In this document: in pieces, positions 1-6,446 of the stretch | How the letters are laid out: the number at the start of each line of letters is the position of its first letter | Numbering within the stretch: the stretch's first letter is position 1 | Assembly: GCA_964472165.1 (NCBI GenBank) | Contig: CAYYJE010000143.1 | Span: 1 to 6,473 of the forward strand | Length of the DNA: 6,473 bases | Reading direction: 5' to 3' | Source: UBA1413 sp964472165 | GTDB lineage: Bacteria > Bacteroidota > Bacteroidia > Bacteroidales > Prolixibacteraceae | Notes under the pieces: generated by a model | The model's database searches: none | The model's input: the letters and a program-made list of their open reading frames with translations, nothing else | Told to the model about the DNA's origin: nothing | Translations under genes and position numbers: made by a program

Positions 1-401
1 GGCTCAATCTGAGTGTGCTTCCCGTGGTCGACGACGACCACAACTATACCGGGGCCATTATTCTGGATGGACTTTCAGGCAGATTTGCCCGGCTTTTTTC
101 ACTTCAGGAACCCGGAGGAATCATCATCCTTCAAACTACCTGGAACAATTATTCTGCCAGCCAGATCAGCCAGATCGTGGAAGGCAACGATGCCCGGATC
201 CTCGGATTGTTCGTGAACAGAATCGAACAATCGGACAATCTGGAAGTAACCATTAAGCTCGACAAAGTGGATTTGTCATCGGTTATTCAGACTTTCACCA
301 GGTACGATTATCTGATTTCGGCCGTTTATATGGACGATTCTATGCTGAATGACATGTATGAAGACCGGATGGAGCAACTCCTCCGTTACATGAATATCTG
401 A
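1..401 (+). CDS. CBS-domain protein, C-terminal part (5' end outside window)
   Basis: The reading frame is open from the first complete codon at position 3 and ends at a TGA at 399-401, giving 132 visible residues. The first residues include LPVVDDD and then YTGAI, the typical end of a CBS domain (a beta strand, an acidic turn, then G-x-I). The GTG codons at 13 and 15 are internal or out of frame, so the real start lies upstream. After the CBS part comes a segment of about 70 residues (GGIIIL, then SQISQIVEGNDARILGL) that resembles the ACT-like C-terminal half of AcuB-type CBS proteins. CBS pairs usually bind adenosine nucleotides and act as cytoplasmic sensors. No catalytic domain is visible. 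nadK starts 6 bases after the stop, so the two are probably co-transcribed. The CBS call is fairly secure; the ACT-like call is inferred from pattern, and the ligand is unknown. Confidence 0.75.
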   Translation, partial: LNLSVLPVVDDDHNYTGAIILDGLSGRFARLFSLQEPGGIIILQTTWNNYSASQISQIVEGNDARILGLFVNRIEQSDNLEVTIKLDKVDLSSVIQTFTRYDYLISAVYMDDSMLNDMYEDRMEQLLRYMNI

Positions 402-407
402 GTCAGA

Positions 408-1289
408 ATGAAGATAGCAGTTTTCGGAACCCAGGTTCAGGGCGAATTTCTCCCGGTGTTGCAACAGTTATTCCAATACCTGAAAGAACAACGGGTTCAG
501 GTCTGGTTCTATAAACCCTTTCACGACTACCTGAACCAGGAGATGCAGTACGCCCCCGCCTGTGAGGGGTTCTTCCATTCCCACCATGATTTCAGAAACG
601 ACATCAGGTTCATTTTCAGCATTGGAGGTGACGGCACATTTCTCCACTCTTTCCTGACTATCCGCAATTTTGATATTCCTGTAGTGGGGATAAACAGCGG
701 CCGGTTGGGTTTCCTGGCTGACATATCAAGGGATGAGATCATCAAAGGGCTTACATCCCTGCTTCAGGGAAGTTACCAGGTTGTGGAACGCAGCTTACTT
801 GAGGTAAACCTTCACGGAGCGCCCAATTTCGACTTCAACTATGCCCTGAATGAGATGACCGTGCTGAAGACCGACAGTTCATCAATGATTGTCATCCACG
901 CACTCATCAACGGGGAATACCTGAACTCCATCTGGGCCGACGGAATAATCATCGCCACACCTACGGGATCCACCGCATATTCCCTGAGTGTGGGAGGTCC
1001 TATACTGACTCCCGATTCCGAAAATTTCGTGATTACCCCCATCGCTCCGCATAACCTGACAGTAAGGCCGGTAGTTGTCCCTGACCATTACGAACTGACA
1101 TTAAAGGTGGAAGGGCGTGGAAATCAATATCTCACCTCCCTTGACAGCCGTTCTGTAAACGTAAACCTTTCCACCACCATCACAATAAGGAAAGCCGGAT
1201 TTAAAGTGAAAACGATACACCTGCCTGGCCAGTCGTTTTTTCAGACCTTGCGAAACAAGCTGATGTGGGGCGCCGACAACCGTAATTGA
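408..1289 (+). CDS. nadK: NAD kinase
   Basis: ATP-dependent NAD kinase (EC 2.7.1.23), a cytoplasmic enzyme that phosphorylates NAD to NADP. The 293-residue product matches the usual bacterial length of about 290. Visible family motifs are GGDGTFLHS at residues 73-81, with D75 as the expected catalytic aspartate; GINSGRLGFL at 94-103; the NE pair at 148-149; WADGIIIATPTGSTAYSLS from about 176 to 194, the NAD-binding and diphosphate-binding region; and PIAPHNLTVRPVV at 211-223. The ATG at 408 places the N-terminal strand MKIAVFG at the normal position. No strong Shine-Dalgarno sequence precedes it, as is common in Bacteroidota. It lies 6 bases after the CBS-protein stop and is followed by a long non-coding gap, so it probably ends that transcription unit. 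No key residue is missing. Confidence 0.97.
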   Translation: MKIAVFGTQVQGEFLPVLQQLFQYLKEQRVQVWFYKPFHDYLNQEMQYAPACEGFFHSHHDFRNDIRFIFSIGGDGTFLHSFLTIRNFDIPVVGINSGRLGFLADISRDEIIKGLTSLLQGSYQVVERSLLEVNLHGAPNFDFNYALNEMTVLKTDSSSMIVIHALINGEYLNSIWADGIIIATPTGSTAYSLSVGGPILTPDSENFVITPIAPHNLTVRPVVVPDHYELTLKVEGRGNQYLTSLDSRSVNVNLSTTITIRKAGFKVKTIHLPGQSFFQTLRNKLMWGADNRN

Positions 1290-1601
1290 TAAATTTTCAG
1301 GACTTAACAATTTTTAACCTCCCTTTAGGTTTTATAAGGGCGACCAGGTACGGTTTTTTTCAAATTATATTACTTTTGTACCGCTCTTGATCATTTATGT
1401 TTAAGAGTTTTTTATTTACAGTTCATTGATTTATTGTAAGTTATGTGATCTTTACCGGACAGGGTCAATCAGGAACCGTTCCTCCGGCACTTGCAGCGGA
1501 ACCACTGATTTCCTGAACGTTTAGGTTTAACCGACTTACCAACCCAAGAGAAATAATTTGTGCGTACCTGAAGCAGATTAAAGAATGAAATTAAAAGTCC
1601 G
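1290..1601 (+). other. 312-base intergenic region with promoter and structured leader
   Basis: No gene is visible on either strand here. The first part (1290-1350) has only weak potential hairpins: AACCT 1316-1320 with AGGTT 1327-1331, or alternatively CCCTT 1321-1325 with AAGGG 1336-1340. The middle holds an AT-rich stretch and a -7 box at 1371-1378. The rest would be a 5' leader of about 220 nt for the downstream genes. Within it, CTCTTGA 1384-1390 can pair with TTAAGAG 1401-1407 (one G-T pair). TCAGGAA 1469-1475 can pair with TTCCTGA 1510-1516, enclosing GTTCC 1478-1482 with GGAAC 1498-1502. A competing hairpin pairs AGGAA 1471-1475 with TTCCT 1479-1483. I do not recognise a known riboswitch class. 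The pairings are seen in the sequence; any regulatory role is inference. Confidence 0.5.
1371..1378 (+). promoter_or_regulatory. Bacteroidota -7 promoter element (TACTTTTG)
   Basis: TACTTTTG fits the Bacteroidota primary-sigma -7 consensus TAnnTTTG exactly. It sits in an AT-rich stretch and is followed by GTACC, so transcription would start a few bases downstream, near 1383. I see no good TTG at the expected -33 distance; a T-run at 1354-1360 is the nearest feature. The site is in the only long gap in the window, ahead of the PorG-like, uppS and bamA genes, so it probably drives them. An imperfect second candidate, TAATTTG at 1554-1560, is one base short of the consensus and would give a leader of only about 35 nt. 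Confidence 0.55.
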
Positions 1602-2336
1602 ATGAGGAAGAAAATTTTAGTTTTGGCAGCAATGCTTTTTGCTGTTTCAGGGTATGGTCAGGTCACAGCCGACTTAGGGATTTGGGGTGGCGGATCGGGG
1701 TACCAGGGTGATTTGGAAGAAATGACCCTTGATCCCTCGGCATTTCCGGTTTTAGGTGCCTATTTCAGGTACAATTTTCACCAGAGAGCCGGGGTAAGAA
1801 TGATGTTTCTGACCGGTAGGGTGGCTGAAAAAGGAAGTATCCAGAATTACAACTGGGAATTTGACAAGCCTGTTCAGGACCTGACCCTTCAGATAGAAAT
1901 CAACTACCTCAACTATATGCTGGGAAATAACAAGGCGTCGTTTACCAGCTACCTGACGGGGGGGCTGGGGGTGATGTACTTTCCGGACTCCACAAGGGTT
2001 GAGGCATTGGCTATGATTAACCAGAGGCATCCCGATCTTGGAAATATTCCAGGTAAAGGCTCTGTAATCACAGCCACAATCCCTTTTGGCATGGGCATAA
2101 AAGCAAATGTGGGGAAACGGATTGGCATCGGCCTGGAATACCAGATGAGGAAGCTGTTTAGTGACAAGCTGGATGACCTTGACGATCCATTAAGTTATAC
2201 AAAAGACAACGGCGAGATCATAACTTATACCGATTGGAAGCACAACAACGACTGGGTCGGGTTTCTGGGTATTCATCTCATCTATAAAATTTATCTGGGG
2301 AGCAAACCTTGTCCGGCTTACGATTCAAAAAATTAA
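1602..2336 (+). CDS. DUF6089 / PorG-like outer-membrane beta-barrel protein
   Basis: The product is a 244-residue secreted barrel protein. Residues 1-19 form a signal peptide (MRKKILVLAAMLF, then SGYG) with cleavage likely before Q20. The mature part opens with DLGIWGGGSGYQGDLE at 24-39, the G-G-x-x-Y-x-G-D-L pattern of the DUF6089 family. It continues with amphipathic strands such as GAYFRYNF at 52-59, SYLTGGLGVMYF at 116-127 and PFGMGIKANVGKRIGIGLEY at 161-180. The family-typical MRKLFSDKLDD follows at 182-192, and CPAY lies near the C-terminus at 237-240. The family includes PorG of Porphyromonas gingivalis, an outer-membrane part of the type IX secretion system. Whether this copy works in type IX secretion cannot be told from this window, because no other por genes are present. 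The next gene starts 4 bases after the stop, so co-transcription with uppS is likely. The ATG is chosen because it gives an intact signal peptide. Confidence 0.85.
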   Translation: MRKKILVLAAMLFAVSGYGQVTADLGIWGGGSGYQGDLEEMTLDPSAFPVLGAYFRYNFHQRAGVRMMFLTGRVAEKGSIQNYNWEFDKPVQDLTLQIEINYLNYMLGNNKASFTSYLTGGLGVMYFPDSTRVEALAMINQRHPDLGNIPGKGSVITATIPFGMGIKANVGKRIGIGLEYQMRKLFSDKLDDLDDPLSYTKDNGEIITYTDWKHNNDWVGFLGIHLIYKIYLGSKPCPAYDSKN

Positions 2337-2340
2337 CGAC

Positions 2341-3084
2341 GTGTTATTGAAGGAAAAACTGCATATCGACAAATTACCGCAACATGTGGCCATCATTATG
2401 GATGGAAACGGCCGATGGGCTGCCCGGCATGGCAATACCCGCACATTCGGACATGAACAGGGAATTGAGGCTGTCCGCTCCACCGTGGAAGGTGCCGGAG
2501 AAATCGGCATTCGCTACCTGACCCTGTTTGCCTTTTCCACCGAGAATTGGTCAAGGCCCCGTGAGGAAGTGGAAGCCCTGATGGGTCTTTTGGTGTACGC
2601 CATCGAAGCAGAAACTGAAAACCTCCTGAAGAACAATGTTCACGTGGCTGTTATCGGCGATATTTCCAAGCTTCCGGAACACGTAAGCCTGAAACTGAAC
2701 AGTTGTATCGAAAGATTAAAAAACAATACGGGTCTTACGGTAATTCTTGCATTGAGCTACAGTTCAAAATGGGAAATTATCGAAGCTGTGAAAAAAGTGG
2801 CTGCCGATGCCTCTGCCAAAAAAATCAATCCCGACCATATCGACAATGAACTATTTGAAAAATACCTGGTCACCTCCGGAATCCCCGATCCTGACCTGCT
2901 GATCAGAACCAGCGGAGAGTACAGGATCAGCAATTTCCTGTTATGGCAAATTGCATATTCAGAACTCTACTTCACCGAAAAGCTTTGGCCCGACTTCAGA
3001 AAAGAAGACCTTTTTGAAGCCATCGCCGACTTTCAGAACCGTGAAAGGAGATTCGGGATGACCAGTAATCAGATAGTGCCTTAA
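2341..3084 (+). CDS. uppS: Isoprenyl transferase (undecaprenyl diphosphate synthase), GTG start
   Basis: A cis-prenyltransferase that adds isopentenyl units to farnesyl diphosphate, making the C55 lipid carrier used for peptidoglycan and surface glycans at the inner membrane. At 247 residues it has normal length. Motifs: AIIMDGNGRWA at 17-27, with D21 as the catalytic, Mg-binding aspartate; GHEQGIEAV at 37-45; FAFSTENWSRP at 63-73; DLLIRTSGEYRISNFLLWQ at 185-203, with R189 and R195 for diphosphate binding; and ELYFTEKLWPDF at 208-219. Where the E. coli enzyme has NYGGR, this one has SYSSK (139-143), so a lysine replaces the arginine. The start is GTG at 2341. The first in-frame ATG, at 2398, is M20 inside the catalytic motif, so it cannot be the start; TTG at 2347 is a less likely alternative. 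The gene follows the PorG-like gene by 4 bases and precedes bamA by 17. Confidence 0.97.
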   Translation: MLLKEKLHIDKLPQHVAIIMDGNGRWAARHGNTRTFGHEQGIEAVRSTVEGAGEIGIRYLTLFAFSTENWSRPREEVEALMGLLVYAIEAETENLLKNNVHVAVIGDISKLPEHVSLKLNSCIERLKNNTGLTVILALSYSSKWEIIEAVKKVAADASAKKINPDHIDNELFEKYLVTSGIPDPDLLIRTSGEYRISNFLLWQIAYSELYFTEKLWPDFRKEDLFEAIADFQNRERRFGMTSNQIVP

Positions 3085-3101
3085 TTTATTAGTTACTCAG
3101 G

Positions 3102-5819
3102 ATGCGAAAGAGAATTTTACCCATACTTTTTATTCTGTTATTTTCTGTACCCGGAACATGGGCACAAGTGATTGACAGTACACTTTTTTCAGTTTACTAT
3201 TCAAGCCCGAAAAAGCTGACCATTGCCGGCATTGAAATCTCGGGGATCAAGTATCTCGACAGGGATGTACTTGTACAATTGTCAGGACTTAGTGTAGGGC
3301 AGGACGTGGATATCCCCGGAGAAGAGGTATCTGCTGCCATCAAGAAATTGTGGCAACAAGGGCTGTTCTCCGATGTAAAAATTACGGCCACGAAAATAAC
3401 GGGCAACAACGTCTGGATTGAAATCTACCTGCAGGAAAGACCACGGTTGGGAGACGTCAATTACAGCGGAATTTCCAAGTCGGAAAAAGACGACATTACC
3501 GAAAAGGTTTTGTTGCTGAAAGGGAGTCAGGTTACCGACAACCAGATCAACAATGCCCAGCGCCTGATCAAAAATATTTTCCTTGAAAAGGGCTTCCTGA
3601 ATACCGACGTCACCATAATCCAGCGCGACGATACCACCCAGGCCAACACTGTAATCCTGGACATCAAAGTGGACAAAAAGGAAAAGGTTAAAATCCAGGA
3701 CGTTATCATACACGGAAATAAAGAAGTCAGCAGTTTTATGCTGGAAAGGTCCATGAAAAAAACCAACGCCAAAAAGCTGGTTAATTTTTTCAGGACCAAG
3801 AAGTATCTGGAAGATAAGTTCAGGGAAGACAAGGTTAACCTGGTCAAGAAATACAATGAAAAAGGATACCGCGACGCAGTGGTTTTGAGTGACACAATCT
3901 ATCCGTCGGATAAGAAAAACCGTGTCAATGTGGAAATCTGGGTGGAAGAGGGTGACAAATACTATTTCAGGGATATCAAATGGGTAGGAAATACAGTCTA
4001 TCCGGCCGATTACCTCAATACCTTCCTGGGAATCAAGAAAGGGGATGTTTTCGACCAAAAACTCCTGAACAAGCGGTTGCTCGAGGATGAGGATGCGGTG
4101 ATTAACATGGCCTATCAGGACAATGGCTACCTTTTTTCACAGATCGAGCCGGTTGAAGTCAACATCACCAAGGATTCCATCGACCTCGAGATGAGGGTTT
4201 ACGAAGGGAAACAGGCCACCATCAACAAAATTGGGCTGCAGGGAAATTCAAAAACCCATGAGCATGTGGCACGCCGTGAGCTGAGAACCTACCCGGGAGA
4301 CCTTTACAGCAAAAACAACATCATCCGTTCCATCAGGGAGCTTGCTCAATTGGGCCATTTTGATCCCGAAGCCATCGTCCCTGATGTGGTACCCCATCCT
4401 GAAGACGGAACGGTGGATATCAATTACCAGGTGGAAGAAAAAGCCAACGACCAGATCGAACTTTCCGGAGGATGGGGTGCCGGTATGTTTGTCGGATCGG
4501 TCGGACTGAAATTCGCCAACTTCTCGGCCCGGAATATTTTCAATAAAGAGGCATGGCGCCCGTTACCCAGCGGTGACGGACAAACCCTGAGCCTTCGTTA
4601 TCAGACCAGCGGTCAGTATTACAAAACTGCCAGTCTATCATTTTTCGAACCCTGGCTGGGTGGGAAAAAACCGAACTCCTTCTCCGCCTCCTTTTCCTAT
4701 TCCCGTGTGAATTTCAGCGCCAACAAATACTACCAGAACTACTACAACAATCCTTACGGAGGATATGGCGGTTACGGAGGTTATTCGCCATACGGTTACG
4801 GTGGGTATTCCCCATATGGCTATGGCGGATATTCACCCTATGGTTACGGAGGATATGGAGGCTATGGAAGTTCCTACGGCGGATATGGCGGGTACTACCC
4901 CACTTACCAGTACAATTACGAATCGGAAAATGAGGATACCTCAGATGATGAAATCTGGGAAACCCTGGCTCTGTCAATTGGGTACGGATATCGTCTCTCC
5001 TGGCCCGATGACTACTTCACCGTAACCCACGAATTGGGTGTGGAACACTATTTCCTCCAGAACATGGCCAGCTATTTCGATTTTCTGGCCGACAAGGAAG
5101 GGAAAGTGAATGGCACCAGCAACAATGTAAGTTTCAAAACGGTGATCGGAAGGAATTCCGTTGACAATCCGCTCTACTCCCGGAAAGGATCGGCTTTCTC
5201 GCTTTCGCTGAAAGTGACTCCCCCCTACTCCTGGTTTTCAAAAACCGACTGGAGCGATCCGGATGTCTCCAATGCCGACAAATACCGGTGGATTGAATAC
5301 CACAAATGGCTTTTCAAGGGACAATCCTATAATTCACTCAGCAGGAACTCCAACCTGGTGCTCAGGACTGCTTTTGAACTGGGATTTCTCGGTTATTTCG
5401 ATGAAAACCGGCAATCCCCGTTTGAAGGATTCATTGTGGGAGGTTCGGGAATGTCGGGTTACAGCTACTACGGAACCGACTACGTGTCGATGCGCGGATA
5501 CAAGGACTATAGTCTGAGTTACAAACGGAACGGGTCCAAGATGTATTCCAAATTTACCATGGAGATGAGGTACCCCGTCACCCTTAAACCCAGCGCTACC
5601 ATTTATGCGCTGACGTTTCTGGAAGCAGGAAATACCAACGACCTTTTCAAAGACTATAATCCCTTCAAATTATACCGTTCTGCAGGTGTGGGTGTCCGGA
5701 TTTACCTCCCCATGTTTGGGTTGATGGGCATCGACTGGGGATATGGATTTGATGACATCCCATGGAACAGGGACGCTGCAGGAAGCAACTTCCACTTCGT
5801 GATCGGACAGCAGTTCTGA
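3102..5819 (+). CDS. bamA: BamA/Omp85 outer-membrane protein assembly factor with Gly/Tyr-rich loop
   Basis: Core of the BAM machine that folds and inserts beta-barrel proteins into the outer membrane. The product has 905 residues, against about 810 in E. coli. A signal peptide spans residues 1-21, with cleavage after TWA and Q22 as the likely first mature residue. Residues 38 to about 447 form the POTRA region, with repeated patterns such as VDIPGEEVSAAIKKLWQQGLF at 69-89, VTDNQINNAQRLIKN at 144-158 and YSKNNIIRSIRELAQLGHF at 402-420, consistent with five POTRA domains. The barrel begins near 450 (QIELSGGWGAG). The loop-6 motif appears as MRGY at 797-800 in place of VRGF, keeping R798. The protein ends in FHFVIGQQF, a proper beta-signal with C-terminal Phe. 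The oddity is a Gly/Tyr-rich insertion at 543-606 between predicted strands 5 and 6, followed by an acidic stretch at 607-617. The gene is 17 bases after uppS and is followed by an OmpH/Skp gene. Confidence 0.96.
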   Translation: MRKRILPILFILLFSVPGTWAQVIDSTLFSVYYSSPKKLTIAGIEISGIKYLDRDVLVQLSGLSVGQDVDIPGEEVSAAIKKLWQQGLFSDVKITATKITGNNVWIEIYLQERPRLGDVNYSGISKSEKDDITEKVLLLKGSQVTDNQINNAQRLIKNIFLEKGFLNTDVTIIQRDDTTQANTVILDIKVDKKEKVKIQDVIIHGNKEVSSFMLERSMKKTNAKKLVNFFRTKKYLEDKFREDKVNLVKKYNEKGYRDAVVLSDTIYPSDKKNRVNVEIWVEEGDKYYFRDIKWVGNTVYPADYLNTFLGIKKGDVFDQKLLNKRLLEDEDAVINMAYQDNGYLFSQIEPVEVNITKDSIDLEMRVYEGKQATINKIGLQGNSKTHEHVARRELRTYPGDLYSKNNIIRSIRELAQLGHFDPEAIVPDVVPHPEDGTVDINYQVEEKANDQIELSGGWGAGMFVGSVGLKFANFSARNIFNKEAWRPLPSGDGQTLSLRYQTSGQYYKTASLSFFEPWLGGKKPNSFSASFSYSRVNFSANKYYQNYYNNPYGGYGGYGGYSPYGYGGYSPYGYGGYSPYGYGGYGGYGSSYGGYGGYYPTYQYNYESENEDTSDDEIWETLALSIGYGYRLSWPDDYFTVTHELGVEHYFLQNMASYFDFLADKEGKVNGTSNNVSFKTVIGRNSVDNPLYSRKGSAFSLSLKVTPPYSWFSKTDWSDPDVSNADKYRWIEYHKWLFKGQSYNSLSRNSNLVLRTAFELGFLGYFDENRQSPFEGFIVGGSGMSGYSYYGTDYVSMRGYKDYSLSYKRNGSKMYSKFTMEMRYPVTLKPSATIYALTFLEAGNTNDLFKDYNPFKLYRSAGVGVRIYLPMFGLMGIDWGYGFDDIPWNRDAAGSNFHFVIGQQF
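4728..4919 (+). repeat. Gly/Tyr-rich low-complexity segment inside bamA
   Basis: This in-frame segment encodes BamA residues 543-606. Of residues 551-606, 43 of 56 are Gly or Tyr (22 Gly, 21 Tyr), the rest being mostly Pro and Ser with a few Asn, Gln and Thr. It has GGY triplet runs at both ends and a more regular core of 8-residue units. It lies between SFSASFSYSRVNFSA (predicted strand 5) and IWETLALSIGYGYRLSW (predicted strand 6). Counting from a periplasmic N-terminus, that position is extracellular loop 3. The topology is inferred from BamA of known structure, not computed. The function of the segment is unknown. Confidence 0.9.
4776..4847 (+). repeat. Three tandem 24-bp units encoding GGYSPYGY
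   Basis: Three adjacent units (4776-4799, 4800-4823, 4824-4847) encode the identical octapeptide GGYSPYGY (BamA residues 559-582). The DNA units differ at 6, 6 and 5 of 8 codons in the three pairwise comparisons (1-2, 2-3, 1-3), always at the third base. The protein repeat is therefore perfect while the DNA repeat is not, which argues against a very recent slippage expansion. Confidence 0.93.
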
Positions 5820-5825
5820 TCATTA

Positions 5826-5833
5826 TAAATTTG
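5826..5833 (+). promoter_or_regulatory. Candidate -7 promoter element (TAAATTTG) before ompH/skp
   Basis: TAAATTTG fits TAnnTTTG exactly and lies in the 67-base gap between bamA and the OmpH/Skp gene, about 54 bases before the start codon. No clear TTG is seen at the expected -33 distance, which would fall within the end of bamA. It could give the chaperone its own transcript in addition to read-through from bamA. Short AT-rich motifs of this kind arise by chance, so the call is tentative. Confidence 0.35.
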
Positions 5834-5886
5834 GCGCACTATTTGTAAAAGCATACACAGATTCATAAAACTTAAAGTTCAAGTCC

Positions 5887-6399
5887 ATGAAAAAACTGAT
5901 TTTAACGCTAGGATTTATTGCCCTGATGGCAACTGCCGGTTTCGCACAGAAATTTGCGTTCATAGATTCCGAATATATTCTGGAAAACATCCCGGCTTTC
6001 AATGCTGCCCAGGAACAGCTCGACCAATTGTCGAAGCAATACCAGAAGGAACTGGAAACGATGTATGCCGACATTGAAAAAATGTACAAGGATTTTCAGG
6101 CCGAAAGTGTCTTGTTGTCCGAAGACATGAAACGCAAACGGGAAGATGTGATCATCACCCGGGAAAAGGAGTACAAAGAGTTGCAGCGCAAATACTTTGG
6201 CCCTAACGGCGAATTGTTTAAAAAACGGCAGGGGCTGGTGCAGCCTATCCAGGACGATGTATTTACCGCAGTGCAGGAAATTGCCGACGAAGGAGCCTAT
6301 GCCGTGATTTTTGACAAGGCGGGAGGAGCATCTCTTTTCGTAACCAACCCCAAATTTGATCTGAGTGACCAGGTTTTGCAAAAACTTGGATATAAATAA
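5887..6399 (+). CDS. OmpH/Skp-family periplasmic chaperone
   Basis: Periplasmic holdase that binds unfolded outer-membrane proteins and delivers them towards BAM. The 170-residue product has a signal peptide at 1-20 (MKKLILTLGFIALMATAGFA) with Q21 as the likely first mature residue. The mature protein starts with KFAFIDSEYILENIPAF at 22-38, the strand and first helix typical of the family. A charged, heptad-like helical stretch from about 40 to 104 fits the coiled-coil tentacle of Skp. The chain then returns through PNGELFKKRQGLVQPIQDDV at 106-125 to the core strands YAVIFDKAGGASLFV at 138-152. Length and order match OmpH/Skp proteins. It follows bamA by 67 bases, a neighbour arrangement that fits its role. 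The ATG gives a clean signal peptide. A second signal-bearing ORF begins just downstream and may be a paralogue. Confidence 0.93.
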   Translation: MKKLILTLGFIALMATAGFAQKFAFIDSEYILENIPAFNAAQEQLDQLSKQYQKELETMYADIEKMYKDFQAESVLLSEDMKRKREDVIITREKEYKELQRKYFGPNGELFKKRQGLVQPIQDDVFTAVQEIADEGAYAVIFDKAGGASLFVTNPKFDLSDQVLQKLGYK

Positions 6400-6417
6400 T
6401 TATAATTTCTATATTTG
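6386..6417 (+). promoter_or_regulatory. Candidate Bacteroidota promoter (TTG, 21 bases, TATATTTG)
   Basis: TATATTTG at 6410-6417 fits TAnnTTTG exactly, and a TTG at 6386-6388 lies 21 bases upstream, near the usual -33 spacing. This is the best two-part match in the window. Transcription would start near 6423, leaving a leader of about 24 nt before the ATG at 6447. The -33 part overlaps the last codons of the upstream OmpH/Skp gene, ahead of its TAA stop at 6397-6399. Confidence 0.5.
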
Positions 6418-6446
6418 TGACCAAAATTTAAATTTCAACATTGATC

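Noticed and set aside
1316..1340. Possible rho-independent terminator after nadK
   Set aside because: The two alternative stems are only 5 bp, compete with each other, and lack a directly following T-run; the T-run at 1354-1360 is too far away.
3282..4058. 258-codon open frame on the minus strand across bamA
   Set aside because: It is antisense to the POTRA-coding part of bamA, resembles no family I know, and is explained by the codon bias of the real gene.
4728..4919. Gly/Tyr segment as a frameshift or assembly error
   Set aside because: The frame stays open, the flanks on both sides are normal BamA sequence in the same frame, and the varied codons argue against a collapsed or artefactual repeat.
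4714..5025. Open frames in another + frame and on the minus strand over the Gly/Tyr segment, rich in Met/His/Arg
   Set aside because: Their odd composition is a by-product of repeated GGN and TAY codons in bamA read in other frames.
5908..6381. 157-codon open frame on the minus strand across the OmpH/Skp gene
   Set aside because: It lies wholly inside a clear OmpH/Skp gene on the other strand and has no recognisable domain or start context.
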